Assembly (NCBI GenBank): GCA_965237775.1 | Contig: OZ250155.1 | Span: 1,860,001 to 1,924,000 of the forward strand | Source of the DNA: CATOSP01 sp965237775 | GTDB taxonomy: Bacteria; Chloroflexota; Dehalococcoidia; Lucifugimonadales; UBA3495 | DNA: 64,000 bases | Direction: 5' to 3' | In this document: positions 44,391 through 53,024 of the stretch, piece after piece | Layout of the letters: each line of letters opens with the position of its first letter | Position numbering within the stretch: position 1 is the stretch's first letter | Translations under genes and position numbers: made by a program | Notes under the pieces: generated by a model | Databases searched by the model: none | What the model was told of the DNA's origin: nothing | What the model saw: the letters and a program-made list of their open reading frames with translations, nothing else

Positions 44391-44912
44391 GTGACGCAAC
44401 AGGCTGTTATCGACCGTGACAAGGCCGTGGTGCTAATCATGGACTTCCAGCAACGAATCGTGAACAACGTCGCCAGCGAACCCGATTCGGTGGTCCAGAA
44501 CGCCGCCCAGGTATTGCAGGCCGCACGCCAGGCCGGGGTCCCGGTCATCTACGTCGTCCACCGAGGCGCGGCGTTCGCCGACTACGCGCCCGACGTGGAG
44601 ATACACGAGGGAGTGACCCCCGAGGAGGGTGAGACCGTTATCACCAAGGTCAGGCCTGGCCCCTTCTCCACCACGGCCCTGGACGTCAGCCTACGCGAGA
44701 TGGGAAGAGATACCCTGATCGTGATGGGTGTGGCTACCAGCGGGTGCGTTCTCTCGGCCGTGCGTTGGGCCACCGACATCAATTACAAATTCGTGGTCGT
44801 GGCCGACGCCTGCTCCGACGCCGACCCAGAGGTCCATCGCGTCCTAACCGAAAAGATTTACCCAAGACAGGGCACGGTGATGACCACGGAGCAATTCCTG
44901 GGGTCTATCTGA
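44391..44912 (+). CDS. Isochorismatase-like cysteine hydrolase
   Basis: 173 residues. Catalytic triad of the family is visible: Asp in VLIMDFQQ, Lys in VITKVRPGPFS and Cys in GVATSGCVLSA. Typical activities are nicotinamidase, N-carbamoylsarcosine amidase or isochorismatase; the sequence does not choose. GTG at 44391 follows AAGGAGG by 7 nt, better than any upstream start. A GMC oxidoreductase follows on the same strand. Confidence 0.93.
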   Translation: MTQQAVIDRDKAVVLIMDFQQRIVNNVASEPDSVVQNAAQVLQAARQAGVPVIYVVHRGAAFADYAPDVEIHEGVTPEEGETVITKVRPGPFSTTALDVSLREMGRDTLIVMGVATSGCVLSAVRWATDINYKFVVVADACSDADPEVHRVLTEKIYPRQGTVMTTEQFLGSI

Positions 44913-44955
44913 ACCGGCTTTATCCGCTGATCCAGGGTCTACCTGGACTTTGATA

Positions 44956-44984
44956 GCGGCTTCGGAGGTCTTTTTGGAAGCCGC
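44956..44984 (+). other. Hairpin before the GMC gene
   Basis: GCGGCTTC (44956-44963) pairs with GAAGCCGC (44977-44984), with a T-run in the loop rather than after the stem. Between the isochorismatase-like gene and the GMC gene; an attenuator or a weak terminator is possible. Confidence 0.35.
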
Positions 44985-45002
44985 CACACCTGGGAGGTAG
45001 TC

Positions 45003-46547
45003 TTGAAGTACGACGTTATTGTTATCGGCGCAGGTTCCGCAGGAGGAACACTGGCAACCCGGCTCTCCGAAGACCCAAACTGTTCCGTACTGCTGCTGGA
45101 GGCCGGACCCGACTACCCCGATCTGGAACAGACGCCAGACGACCTGAAATTCGGTTACGCTCCCACCGCTTCGGAGATGGGAGCGCCCCATAACTGGTCT
45201 TTCGTGGGAACCGGTTCCCGCAGCCAGACTGAGCCCATCGCCGTCCCTCGGGGCAAGGTGGTCGGAGGGACCAGCGCCATCAACGGGCAGGTATTTCTCC
45301 GGGGTATCCCGGAAGATTACGACCGTTGGGCCGAATGGGGCAACGACGAGTGGAAATACATCGACGTCCTCCCCTTCTTTCGGGCCGCGGAGACCGATAC
45401 CGACATCAGGGACGACTTTCACGGTTTTGATGGGCCGGTGCCGGTGCGGCGGCACAGACGGGAAGCCTGGTCGCAGATTCAAGAGGCCTTCCACGCCGCC
45501 TGCCTCGACGCGGGCTACCCGGAGACATACGACCACAACCACCCTGACTCCGGGGGCATTGGCCCCTTTCCGATGAACAATCCCAACGGCGTCCGGATGA
45601 GCACCGCCCTTAGCTACATCAACCCTAACCGCCACCGGCTCAACCTGACCATCAGGGGGAATGTCCACGTTAGACGTATCCTGTTCCAGGGGCAAAGGGC
45701 TAGCGGAGTCGAGGTCGAGAGCGGGGGTGAGGTGTTCACCGTCGAGGCGGACGACATCGTGCTGAGCGCGGGAGCCATCGCCTCGCCACAGCTCTTGATG
45801 CTGTCCGGGGTGGGGCCGGAGGACCATTTGCGGGCCCTGGGCATCCCTGTAGTCAAGGCTCTCCCGGGAGTAGGCCAGAACCTGCGCGACCATCCCCTGG
45901 TGCCCATTCGCATGGCCGCCAAGCCCGACTTTCCCCAGGACCCCAACGGGCCCAGAATTCAGACCGTGTTGCGGTATACCTCCGGAGGGTCCGACTCCAG
46001 GAACGATATGCAGATATTCCCGTCTTCTTTTTCGACGCCGCTGGGCGGGGACCCATTTGCCAACGAAGGCGTGAGGATGACCTGCATGTTGGAGCTGGCG
46101 GTTGGGTCAGGCGAAGTGCGCCTCACCTCCACCGACCCCAACGAGCAACCGTCCATAGACTGCCGGTACCTGGAAGAGGAATGGGACAGGAGGCGCTTGC
46201 GGGAGGGAATCCGTATTGCCCTTAAATTAGCCGAACATGAGGCGTTTAACGATATCGTCGACGGACTGGTCTCGCCCACCGAAGAAGACCTTGTTTCAGA
46301 TGAGACCCTTGATAGCTGGATGTTGGAAAACGTCTGGATCGGGCAGCACCTTTCGGGCACCTGCAAGATGGGTCCCGGTAGCGACGCAATGGCTGTGGTA
46401 GACCAGCACTGCCGCGTGCACGGGATCGAAGGATTGCGGGTCGCCGACGCCTCGGTGATGCCAGATGTCATCCGTGCAAACACGAACTGCACTACCATCA
46501 TGATCGGTGAGCGGGTGGCCCACTGGATCGCGTCCAATGAAGGGTAG
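45003..46547 (+). CDS. GMC oxidoreductase (paralogue 3)
   Basis: 514-residue FAD-dependent GMC oxidoreductase starting at TTG 45003, GGGAGG 5-10 nt before it; both other paralogues start with ATG at this point. GAGSAGGTLATRL, GGTSAINGQVFLRGIPEDYDRW, GAIASPQLLMLSGVGP and GQHLSGTCKMGPGS are the family motifs. About half the residues match paralogue 1 by eye in conserved stretches (for example FLRGIPEDYDRWAEWGNDEW). Confidence 0.94.
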   Translation: MKYDVIVIGAGSAGGTLATRLSEDPNCSVLLLEAGPDYPDLEQTPDDLKFGYAPTASEMGAPHNWSFVGTGSRSQTEPIAVPRGKVVGGTSAINGQVFLRGIPEDYDRWAEWGNDEWKYIDVLPFFRAAETDTDIRDDFHGFDGPVPVRRHRREAWSQIQEAFHAACLDAGYPETYDHNHPDSGGIGPFPMNNPNGVRMSTALSYINPNRHRLNLTIRGNVHVRRILFQGQRASGVEVESGGEVFTVEADDIVLSAGAIASPQLLMLSGVGPEDHLRALGIPVVKALPGVGQNLRDHPLVPIRMAAKPDFPQDPNGPRIQTVLRYTSGGSDSRNDMQIFPSSFSTPLGGDPFANEGVRMTCMLELAVGSGEVRLTSTDPNEQPSIDCRYLEEEWDRRRLREGIRIALKLAEHEAFNDIVDGLVSPTEEDLVSDETLDSWMLENVWIGQHLSGTCKMGPGSDAMAVVDQHCRVHGIEGLRVADASVMPDVIRANTNCTTIMIGERVAHWIASNEG

Positions 46548-46553
46548 AGAGTC

Positions 46554-47300
46554 TCACTCGTAGAGCTGGAGCCCTCCCTCGGGCGAGGGGAAGTCTTCGC
46601 AGGTGTCGAACATCCAGTAGAAAGCGTTGCTTAGCACCCTGCTGTTGGTCTCACCGCTGAACCTGTGGTCGCAGTCGGGCACTTGCCGAATGTGCAGTGA
46701 GCGCGCTGACAGGGCGCCCGATTGCAGCACGTAGGCCAGCAGTCCGGCCATTGGGTCGTTGCCTCCGTAGGCCAGGTAGATGTCCCCGGTGAACTGCTCC
46801 ATTCCCAGGTAGAAGGGGTCGCCCACGCTGTCGTAGGTGGACAGTAGCAGAATTCGCTTCACCTGTTCGAAGCGCCAGGCGACCGCGCCGACCGCTGATC
46901 CGCCGGAAGAGAACCCCGCCATGTATATGACCGGGTCGTCCAGGCCGCAAAGGTCCCGCGCGTGTTCCAGGCAATATTGGGTGGTGTAACCCAGGCTGTC
47001 GATCAGCAATTGGTTCCAGCTCGCTCCCTGGTGCGAATAAGGCTCCCACGGCAATTGGATCTGGAAGTCGGGGCGGGGAGCATTATAAGTGACAAAGGTG
47101 GCGGCGTTCTGGCCCTGCAGGTGCCGGCCAAGCTTCATCCAACGGTCGTGCCGGCCGTCTTTGAGCTCTCCCGACCCCGGAGAGTTGATAACGATTAGCC
47201 CTGAAGAAGTGGGGTAGGCCGTAATCGGCACCTCGTAGGTCACCGTTTGGTCCCGGTAGTCCTGAATCTGCTTGACTAGCGTCTCGTCTATCCTGTCCAT
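46554..47300 (-). CDS. Alpha/beta-hydrolase-fold protein
   Basis: 248 residues. GLIVINSPGSGELKDG is an oxyanion-type strand-loop, MAGFSSGGSAVGA a GxSxG-type nucleophile elbow (GFSSG) and PDCDHRFSGE a likely His site. No signal peptide. Esterase or peptidase function is possible. Ends 6 nt from the convergent GMC gene. Confidence 0.75.
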   Translation of the reverse strand: MDRIDETLVKQIQDYRDQTVTYEVPITAYPTSSGLIVINSPGSGELKDGRHDRWMKLGRHLQGQNAATFVTYNAPRPDFQIQLPWEPYSHQGASWNQLLIDSLGYTTQYCLEHARDLCGLDDPVIYMAGFSSGGSAVGAVAWRFEQVKRILLLSTYDSVGDPFYLGMEQFTGDIYLAYGGNDPMAGLLAYVLQSGALSARSLHIRQVPDCDHRFSGETNSRVLSNAFYWMFDTCEDFPSPEGGLQLYE

Positions 47301-47365
47301 CGGTCTATACTGCCAAGGAAGAGAATTTATCGCAAGCGCGCAAAGACGCAGCGAGGCAATGAAGA

Positions 47366-47731
47366 ATGGGAACGTTCAGCGTCATGCTCGGAGTGAAAAA
47401 CACTACCGGTGGAGAGTTCGTCAGTGTCGAGGCGCTGGTCGATACTGGCGTCTCCTACACCGTCCTTGGCAAGGACTTGTTGGCGAGTCTGGGGATCCAA
47501 CCGGACGAACAGGAGCAGTTTCAGTTGGGCGATGACAGCATCGTCGAATGGGACATAGGTGAAGCGCGAATGCGTTTGGGAGGGTCGGAGAGGACCACTC
47601 CCGTCGCCTTCGGGCCGCCCGGCGTCAGCCCATTGCTCGGGGCATTGACCTTGCAAATTTTCAGGCTGACCGTTGACCCGGTGAATGAGCGGCTCGTCCG
47701 GTTACCGCCTGTGAGGGCGCGGCCCATCTAA
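47366..47731 (+). CDS. Retropepsin-like (clan AA) aspartic protease
   Basis: 121-residue single-lobe aspartic protease domain. VEALVDTGVSYTVLG gives the active-site Asp-Thr-Gly, GEARMRLGGSERTTPVAFG and LLGALTLQIFRLTVDP the second hydrophobic-Gly motif of the family. Would act as a homodimer like retroviral proteases. A GAGG lies before the ATG. Role in the cell is unknown. Confidence 0.8.
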   Translation: MGTFSVMLGVKNTTGGEFVSVEALVDTGVSYTVLGKDLLASLGIQPDEQEQFQLGDDSIVEWDIGEARMRLGGSERTTPVAFGPPGVSPLLGALTLQIFRLTVDPVNERLVRLPPVRARPI

Positions 47732-47760
47732 GTCCCGCTCCAGTAATGCTTTCCTGGACG

Positions 47761-47796
47761 TATGGATTCCCAACGAAAGCAGGAATGACGGGGAAT
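47761..47796. repeat. Decayed dispersed palindromic repeat
   Basis: ATGGATTCCCAACGAAAGCAGGAATGACGG resembles the repeat GGATTCCCGCTTTCGCGGGAATGACGG at 36270, with several changes in the stem. Lies between the aspartic protease and GIY-YIG genes. Confidence 0.5.
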
Positions 47797-47826
47797 ATCC
47801 ACATAAACGTAGGAAAGACTGCTCGT

Positions 47827-48234
47827 ATGAATAGTGCAGAAGACAGAATCCTGAGCAACATGCCTAAACTGCTCAGAAAACTCCAATGCGGGCCTTTGTT
47901 AAATCAAGACCCTTTACCGTCTGAAGTCAAAGGAAAGGGAATTTACGTGTTCTACGAAAACGGCCAGCCTTTGTACGTGGGCCGTTCAGACGGACTAAGG
48001 AATCGGATCCTATTGCATAGTCGGCCAAGTTCTATCCGAGCGCAGGCACCATTGTCGAGGATCCTCGACAAGAATAAAGGCCACCCCGATCAGGTTTTCT
48101 CTTATCAGGAGGAACGGGTTAAGAAGATGCGAGTCCGCGTGGTCGAGGTAACAGACGACTATGAACAGGCCATCTTCGAGGTATACGCAGCTTTTATCTT
48201 AAACACATGCTATAACGAGTTCAAGAACCATTAG
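47827..48234 (+). CDS. GIY-YIG nuclease-domain protein
   Basis: 135 residues. GKGIYVFYENGQPLYVGRSD contains the GIY and YVG halves of the GIY-YIG catalytic motif with the following Arg, and the Glu in IFEVYAAFI may be the metal ligand. It is more AT-rich and Lys/Asn-rich than its neighbours, which hints at transfer. Restriction, repair and homing functions are all possible; nothing adjacent supports one. ATG at 47827 is favoured over a longer frame that begins in a repeat. Confidence 0.8.
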   Translation: MNSAEDRILSNMPKLLRKLQCGPLLNQDPLPSEVKGKGIYVFYENGQPLYVGRSDGLRNRILLHSRPSSIRAQAPLSRILDKNKGHPDQVFSYQEERVKKMRVRVVEVTDDYEQAIFEVYAAFILNTCYNEFKNH

Positions 48235-48278
48235 TGTGGACGAGTCACCTGGGTTTAGTGTGGACGAGTCACCTGGGT
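48231..48278. repeat. Two tandem 24-bp direct repeats
   Basis: TTAGTGTGGACGAGTCACCT plus GGGT occurs twice end to end (48231-48254 and 48255-48278) without mismatch. The first contains the stop codon of the GIY-YIG gene, and the second ends 10 nt before the HyuA ATG, so it forms the HyuA leader. Confidence 0.85.
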
Positions 48279-48288
48279 AAGGAAGTTT

Positions 48289-50343
48289 ATGGGAGCCTAT
48301 GCCATAGCTGTGGATGTCGGCGGTACCTTCACCGACATTGTATTATGCGACTTGCAAACCAATGAACAGCGGGTGTTCAAGACCCCCTCAACCCCTGGCG
48401 ATCCATCCCTGGGTTTCATGACCGGTGTGAGCCAGATATTGGAGTCCAATGGGGTCAATGCCAACGAGGTCGTCCATATATTCCATGGCACGACCATCGC
48501 CACCAACTCGGTCCTGGAGAACAAGGGAGCGCCCGTCGGCCTACTGACTACCGACGGCTTCAAGTACGTGCTGGAGATAGCCCGCCACGGTATGCCCCGG
48601 ATGGCCAACCCTCACTCGTGGGTCAAGCCCGAACGCCCCGTCCGCCCGCGAGACTGCCTGGAAGTGAACGAACGCACCAGTTTCGATGGTGAACTGCTCG
48701 TGCCGCTGGACGAAGAGGCGGTCCGGGACGCCGCCCGCCATTTCCAACGGGCGGGGATAATGTCCGTCGCAGTCTCCTTCCTGCATTCTTATGCCAATCC
48801 CGCCAACGAGCGAAGGGCCCGGGAGATACTGGCGGAAGAGCTTCCGGAGGCGGCCATCTCGCTTTCATCGGAAGTGCTCGCGGTCTATCGTGAGTACGAA
48901 CGCACCATCACCACCGTTCTAAATGCTTACGTCGCGCCCCGGGTCAGCAACTACATCGAAAACCTGGGGAGTTCCCTCCGGTCTTTCGGCATCGGCGCGG
49001 CGTTCTCAATCATGAAGTCCAACGGCGGAATCATCGGTTCGGACATTGCGGTGAAGCAGCCGGTCTACACCGCCCTGTCCGGTCCCGCCGCCGGAGTCAT
49101 GGCCACGCTGCAGATTGCCGGGACTACTGGAATCGACAACTGCATCTCATTCGACATGGGCGGGACCAGCACCGATGTTTCGCTTCTGAGGCAACGGAAC
49201 GCCGGTATGACCCTGAACGGCAAGTTGGGCGACTGGCCGGTCCAACTTCCCATGTTGGACATCGCCACCATCGGCTGCGGCGGGGGCAGCATTGCGGAAG
49301 TTTCTCCCTATGGCAGCCTCACCGTTGGGCCTGCCAGCGCCGGGGCGGACCCCGGCCCGGCGTGCTACGGGAGGGGAGCGAGCCGCCCCACGGTCACCGA
49401 CGCTAACCTGGTCCTGGGCAGGGTGAACACCAAGATCGCGGGCGGCCAACTCACCCTGGATTCCCAGGCCGCGGCCAGGGCCATCGAGGACTCCATCGCC
49501 TCCCGTCTTGGCCTTGGCGTCCCAACTGCCTCCGACGGTATCCTGAAGATCGCCAACAACGCCATGGCCGGCGCTATCCAGAATATAAGCGTTGAGCGGG
49601 GGCACGACCCCCGGGACTTTGCTCTCGTCGCATACGGTGGCGCGGGCCCTATGCACGCCATCGACGTGGCGGACCTGTTGGGAATCACGACGGTAGTGGT
49701 CCCGCCGCATCCTGGAATCGCATCGGCCTACGGATTACTGGTCGCGGAATTCAAGAACGATTACGCCCGGACGTTTCTACAACACCCGCCTGACTACGAC
49801 GTAGAAGGGATGGCCAGGGTCTACGCCGAATTGGAACGTGAGGGCCGAGACTGGCTGCGCGATGAGGGGGTCCCACCGGACAGCCACAGCCTCACCCGCT
49901 CAGCCGACCTCCGATACGCCCATCAGGGGTCCGAATTGACCATTCAGTACGAGGACTCCCACGTAAACCGCGAAGGTCTAGAGTCTATGGTCCAGGAGTT
50001 CCACCGGCGCCACCAACAGCTCTACGGCTTCTCGCTGGAGCAACGCGTGGAGATCGTAACATTGCGGGTAACCGCGTCAGGGCAGGTTGGCCAGGTGCGA
50101 ATGCCGCCACTGCCCGAGAGGAGTAGCGACTCGAACCGCGCCGTCATTGGCAGGCGGCAGGTGTACTTCGAAGAGTCCCAGGGGTTCGGGAATTGCCCCA
50201 TCTACCGGCGGGACCTGCTTGGCCCAGGAGTGAACCTCAACGGGCCCGCCGTCCTGGAGGGGATGGACGCCACCGTGGTGATAAACCCTGGGTGGCAGGC
50301 GAATATTGACCGATACGGCAACTGTATCATGCTGGGCGCGTAG
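48289..50343 (+). CDS. hyuA: Hydantoinase/oxoprolinase alpha subunit
   Basis: 684-residue complete HyuA. AIAVDVGGTFTDIVLC, FHGTTIATNSVLE, LSGPAAGVMA, DMGGTSTDVSLL, TIGCGGGSIAE and SAGADPGPACYG are all present. Paired with HyuB at 50409 with a 65-nt gap. ATP-dependent opening of hydantoins, 5-oxoproline, or ketone carboxylation (acetone carboxylase-like subunit) are the known activities; the substrate is undecided. A shared ancestor with the partial copy at 1-1956 is clear. Confidence 0.95.
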   Translation: MGAYAIAVDVGGTFTDIVLCDLQTNEQRVFKTPSTPGDPSLGFMTGVSQILESNGVNANEVVHIFHGTTIATNSVLENKGAPVGLLTTDGFKYVLEIARHGMPRMANPHSWVKPERPVRPRDCLEVNERTSFDGELLVPLDEEAVRDAARHFQRAGIMSVAVSFLHSYANPANERRAREILAEELPEAAISLSSEVLAVYREYERTITTVLNAYVAPRVSNYIENLGSSLRSFGIGAAFSIMKSNGGIIGSDIAVKQPVYTALSGPAAGVMATLQIAGTTGIDNCISFDMGGTSTDVSLLRQRNAGMTLNGKLGDWPVQLPMLDIATIGCGGGSIAEVSPYGSLTVGPASAGADPGPACYGRGASRPTVTDANLVLGRVNTKIAGGQLTLDSQAAARAIEDSIASRLGLGVPTASDGILKIANNAMAGAIQNISVERGHDPRDFALVAYGGAGPMHAIDVADLLGITTVVVPPHPGIASAYGLLVAEFKNDYARTFLQHPPDYDVEGMARVYAELEREGRDWLRDEGVPPDSHSLTRSADLRYAHQGSELTIQYEDSHVNREGLESMVQEFHRRHQQLYGFSLEQRVEIVTLRVTASGQVGQVRMPPLPERSSDSNRAVIGRRQVYFEESQGFGNCPIYRRDLLGPGVNLNGPAVLEGMDATVVINPGWQANIDRYGNCIMLGA

Positions 50344-50408
50344 GCCTTGCCCCGTCACGGTGTTAGGCTAGGACCGCGCCAGGCACTCTCCATACTCAGG
50401 AGCGAGGA

Positions 50409-52256
50409 ATGACGGCAGTTCAGACTAATGGCCCTTCAGGTCACCTAGGGCCGGTGGACCCGGTGACCCGGCAGCTCATTCGCGGTTCTCTGCGGGCGGC
50501 GAGGCTGGAATGCGAGCTGATTATCGAACGGACCGCGATGTCGGCGTTCATTCGGGAGAAGAAAGACTACACCGTTAGTTTCCTGGACGGCAAGGGCCAG
50601 GAGATTTACGGGGAAACCATGGGCAGCGACATTTTGGGGTGCGTCTGGGCCTGTTATCCCGCCGAATCCATGCGTCCTGGCGACCTCTATTGGTACAACG
50701 ACCCTTACCTATCCCAGGGGAGCATCACCCACACCCCGGACATGGTTTTCATAGCGCCGGTGTTTTACGAAGGGGATGTGGTGGCGTATTGTCATTCCTT
50801 CGCCCATTTCTGGGACCTGGGGGGTTCACGCCCCGGCAGCATCGGCCCAGCCAACACCGAGATTTTCCACGATGGCACGCTGGTCCCTCCAATCAAAATC
50901 GTCAACCAGGGGAAGTTGAACGACGAGGCTTACCGGATCATCCTCCGCAACTCCCGGTACCCAGACCTGCTGGAAGGCGACTCCAGGGCATTGATGGCCG
51001 CCGCCCAACGCGCCCAGGAACGGCTCCTGGAGATGTTCGACCACTTCGGCAAGTCCACCATGCTGGCCGCCATCGAGCAGGACCAGGCCGACACGGCAAG
51101 GCTGGTGCGGGATAAGACCCTGGAGACCATTCCCGAAGGCGAATACGAGGTCAGGGACTTCATGGACCATGCCGGGGTCGGGGACCAATGGTACTCGTTC
51201 CATCTGCAGCTTAGCCGCAAGGGTGACAAGGTCAAGTTGGACGCGACCCGCTCCGACGATCAGGCCGACGGCTCGATAAATTTCATCGCCAGCGACGGGA
51301 CCCTTAAAGCCTACTTCGGCCAATATTTTCACCAGTACGATTCCTCTCTTCTGGGCAACCATGGCCTGCTGGCCGGAGTGGATGAAGTCCGGTTGCGCTC
51401 CGGCAGCATTCTCCAGCCCGAATGGCCCGCCGCCCTGGGATGCCGCGCCCATACGTTTACCAAGCTCAAAGGGGCCGTAAGGGCTGTCATCGCCAGGGCC
51501 ACCGGAGGCGACGTTATGGCGGGGACCGCCGTCTACGTGATCGCCTACTGGAGGATGAAGGACGGGGACACGGGCCAATGGTTGCTCTGCACCGATGGCA
51601 TCGCGGTGGGCCACGGCGCCCGGCCCATCGCCGACGGTCTCGACGCCATCTACCAACGCCACAACGAGAATTATCCCGGCGAATTCATGGAGATGGAGTT
51701 CCCATTGCGGTTGGAGCGGTATGCCATTTCCACCGACTCTGGCGGGCCTGGGAAGTTCCGGGGAGGCTGCGGCGTCGTGCGAGACGTCAGGCTTCTTGCC
51801 GACGAGGGCACTTTCGGCTTGCGGGTCGAAAACAACCTATTTCCTGCCTGGGGAGTGGCGGGCGGGATGGGCGGTGGGGCTTCCAGAGTAGTAATGAACC
51901 CCGGCACTCCCCAAGAGCGGGAGGTCCGCGCCTTCTCGGATGACAACCATTGGAAGCACGGCGACCTCGTCAGGATATACACTGCGGGCGGCGGCGGGTG
52001 GGGAGACCCTCTGGAGCGGGACATTGAGCGTGTCTTAGATGACGTGAAGGACGGCTTCGTGTCCGCCGAGTCGGCCCTCGAACAATACGGCGTGGTGATC
52101 GACCCGGCGGCGCTCACCGTAGATGTGGACGCGACCCGGTCCAAGCGGAAGAGTATCGCCGATGTCAGGGGGCGGACCAAGTTGTTCCACCGCTTTGAAT
52201 ACTTCGACTCCCAAGAGGAGGAGTTCGAATGGGTCAAACGCCATCTCCCCCGCTGA
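50409..52256 (+). CDS. hyuB: Hydantoinase/oxoprolinase beta subunit
   Basis: 615-residue HyuB. It begins DPVTRQLIRGSLRAARLECE, then SDILGCVWACYP, WYNDPYLSQGSITHTPDM, FAHFWDLGGSRPGS and ends with GGGGWGDPLERD, the family signature. It forms the heteromeric hydantoinase with HyuA at 48289. ATG at 50409, ribosome site GGAGCGAGG. No third-subunit gene is present. Confidence 0.95.
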   Translation: MTAVQTNGPSGHLGPVDPVTRQLIRGSLRAARLECELIIERTAMSAFIREKKDYTVSFLDGKGQEIYGETMGSDILGCVWACYPAESMRPGDLYWYNDPYLSQGSITHTPDMVFIAPVFYEGDVVAYCHSFAHFWDLGGSRPGSIGPANTEIFHDGTLVPPIKIVNQGKLNDEAYRIILRNSRYPDLLEGDSRALMAAAQRAQERLLEMFDHFGKSTMLAAIEQDQADTARLVRDKTLETIPEGEYEVRDFMDHAGVGDQWYSFHLQLSRKGDKVKLDATRSDDQADGSINFIASDGTLKAYFGQYFHQYDSSLLGNHGLLAGVDEVRLRSGSILQPEWPAALGCRAHTFTKLKGAVRAVIARATGGDVMAGTAVYVIAYWRMKDGDTGQWLLCTDGIAVGHGARPIADGLDAIYQRHNENYPGEFMEMEFPLRLERYAISTDSGGPGKFRGGCGVVRDVRLLADEGTFGLRVENNLFPAWGVAGGMGGGASRVVMNPGTPQEREVRAFSDDNHWKHGDLVRIYTAGGGGWGDPLERDIERVLDDVKDGFVSAESALEQYGVVIDPAALTVDVDATRSKRKSIADVRGRTKLFHRFEYFDSQEEEFEWVKRHLPR

Positions 52257-52331
52257 CCACCATACTTAGCGCGGCGACCAGCCGAGTAAACGCGGTGGTT
52301 CTAGCTAATCGGATAAGTGAGGCGCAAAGTC

Positions 52332-52763
52332 ATGAGTGACCAGGTACCGACCTCGCCGGGATACGTGATCCCGGGAATGAGTTACGACGACGCACCAGGG
52401 GCAATCGAGTGGCTGACAAACGCGTTTGGTTTCACCCGTCACCTGGTCGTGCCAGGGGAGAACGGGACAATCGCCCACGCCCAACTGTCCCTTGGGAATG
52501 GCATGATAATGTTGGGCTCATCTTCCAACCGGGAGGGCGGCCATCCAGTAAAGACCCCTTCTCGCGCGGAGGGCAACACCCGGAGTGTGTATATCGTTGT
52601 CGATAAAATAGACGCCCATTACGAACACGCTAAAGCCTCTGGAGCGGAAATCTGTTACGAGATAGAAGACCAGGACTACGGCGGGCGAATGTACGGCGCA
52701 TTCGACCCTGAAGGCCACCTCTGGTACTTCGGCTCCTACAACCCCTGGGAAGAGGAATCCTAG
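52332..52763 (+). CDS. VOC-superfamily protein (PhnB/Glo-EDI-like)
   Basis: 143 residues. GYVIPGMSYDDAPGAIEWLTNAFGF begins the fold, IAHAQLSLGNGMIMLG and GRMYGAFDPEGHLWYFGSYNPW complete it; the last is typical of the PhnB-like/bleomycin-resistance branch. Its TAG stop uses as its last base the first G of a MITE-like element, which begins at 52763, so the C-terminus has probably been cut or altered by the insertion. Start ATG at 52332 with GAGG upstream. Confidence 0.88.
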   Translation: MSDQVPTSPGYVIPGMSYDDAPGAIEWLTNAFGFTRHLVVPGENGTIAHAQLSLGNGMIMLGSSSNREGGHPVKTPSRAEGNTRSVYIVVDKIDAHYEHAKASGAEICYEIEDQDYGGRMYGAFDPEGHLWYFGSYNPWEEES

Positions 52764-52922
52764 GGTCTTTCAATTATTGGAATACTACCCCTTCTCCCTT
52801 GAGGGAGAAGGACGGGATGAGGGTGAAATTCCATGCACCAGCCTGGTTGCCCCTCGCCACATGTCCCTCACCCCAACCCCTCTCCCAGAGGGCGAGGGGC
52901 TGCCGCGGAGAACTGAAAGACC
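52763..52922. mobile_element. MITE-like element family 1, copy 3
   Basis: 160-bp element with ends GGGTCTTTCA and TGAAAGACC. Nearly identical to copy 2 through the interior, including the CCACATGTCCC segment missing from copy 1. Its first base completes the stop codon of the VOC gene. Confidence 0.75.
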
Positions 52923-53024
52923 TTGAGAGGAATCCGCCAACGGTTGACACGGTCAACGCGAGGCTCCTAGACTACCAACCGGAATTCCTGGTTGGGATTC
53001 CCATGTATTTTTGGAGGGCCGGTA

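Noticed and set aside
48231..48278. Tandem repeat as a CRISPR array
   Set aside because: Two adjacent copies with no spacer and no cas genes.
50826..51662. 278-codon minus-strand frame
   Set aside because: Antisense to HyuB and without motifs.
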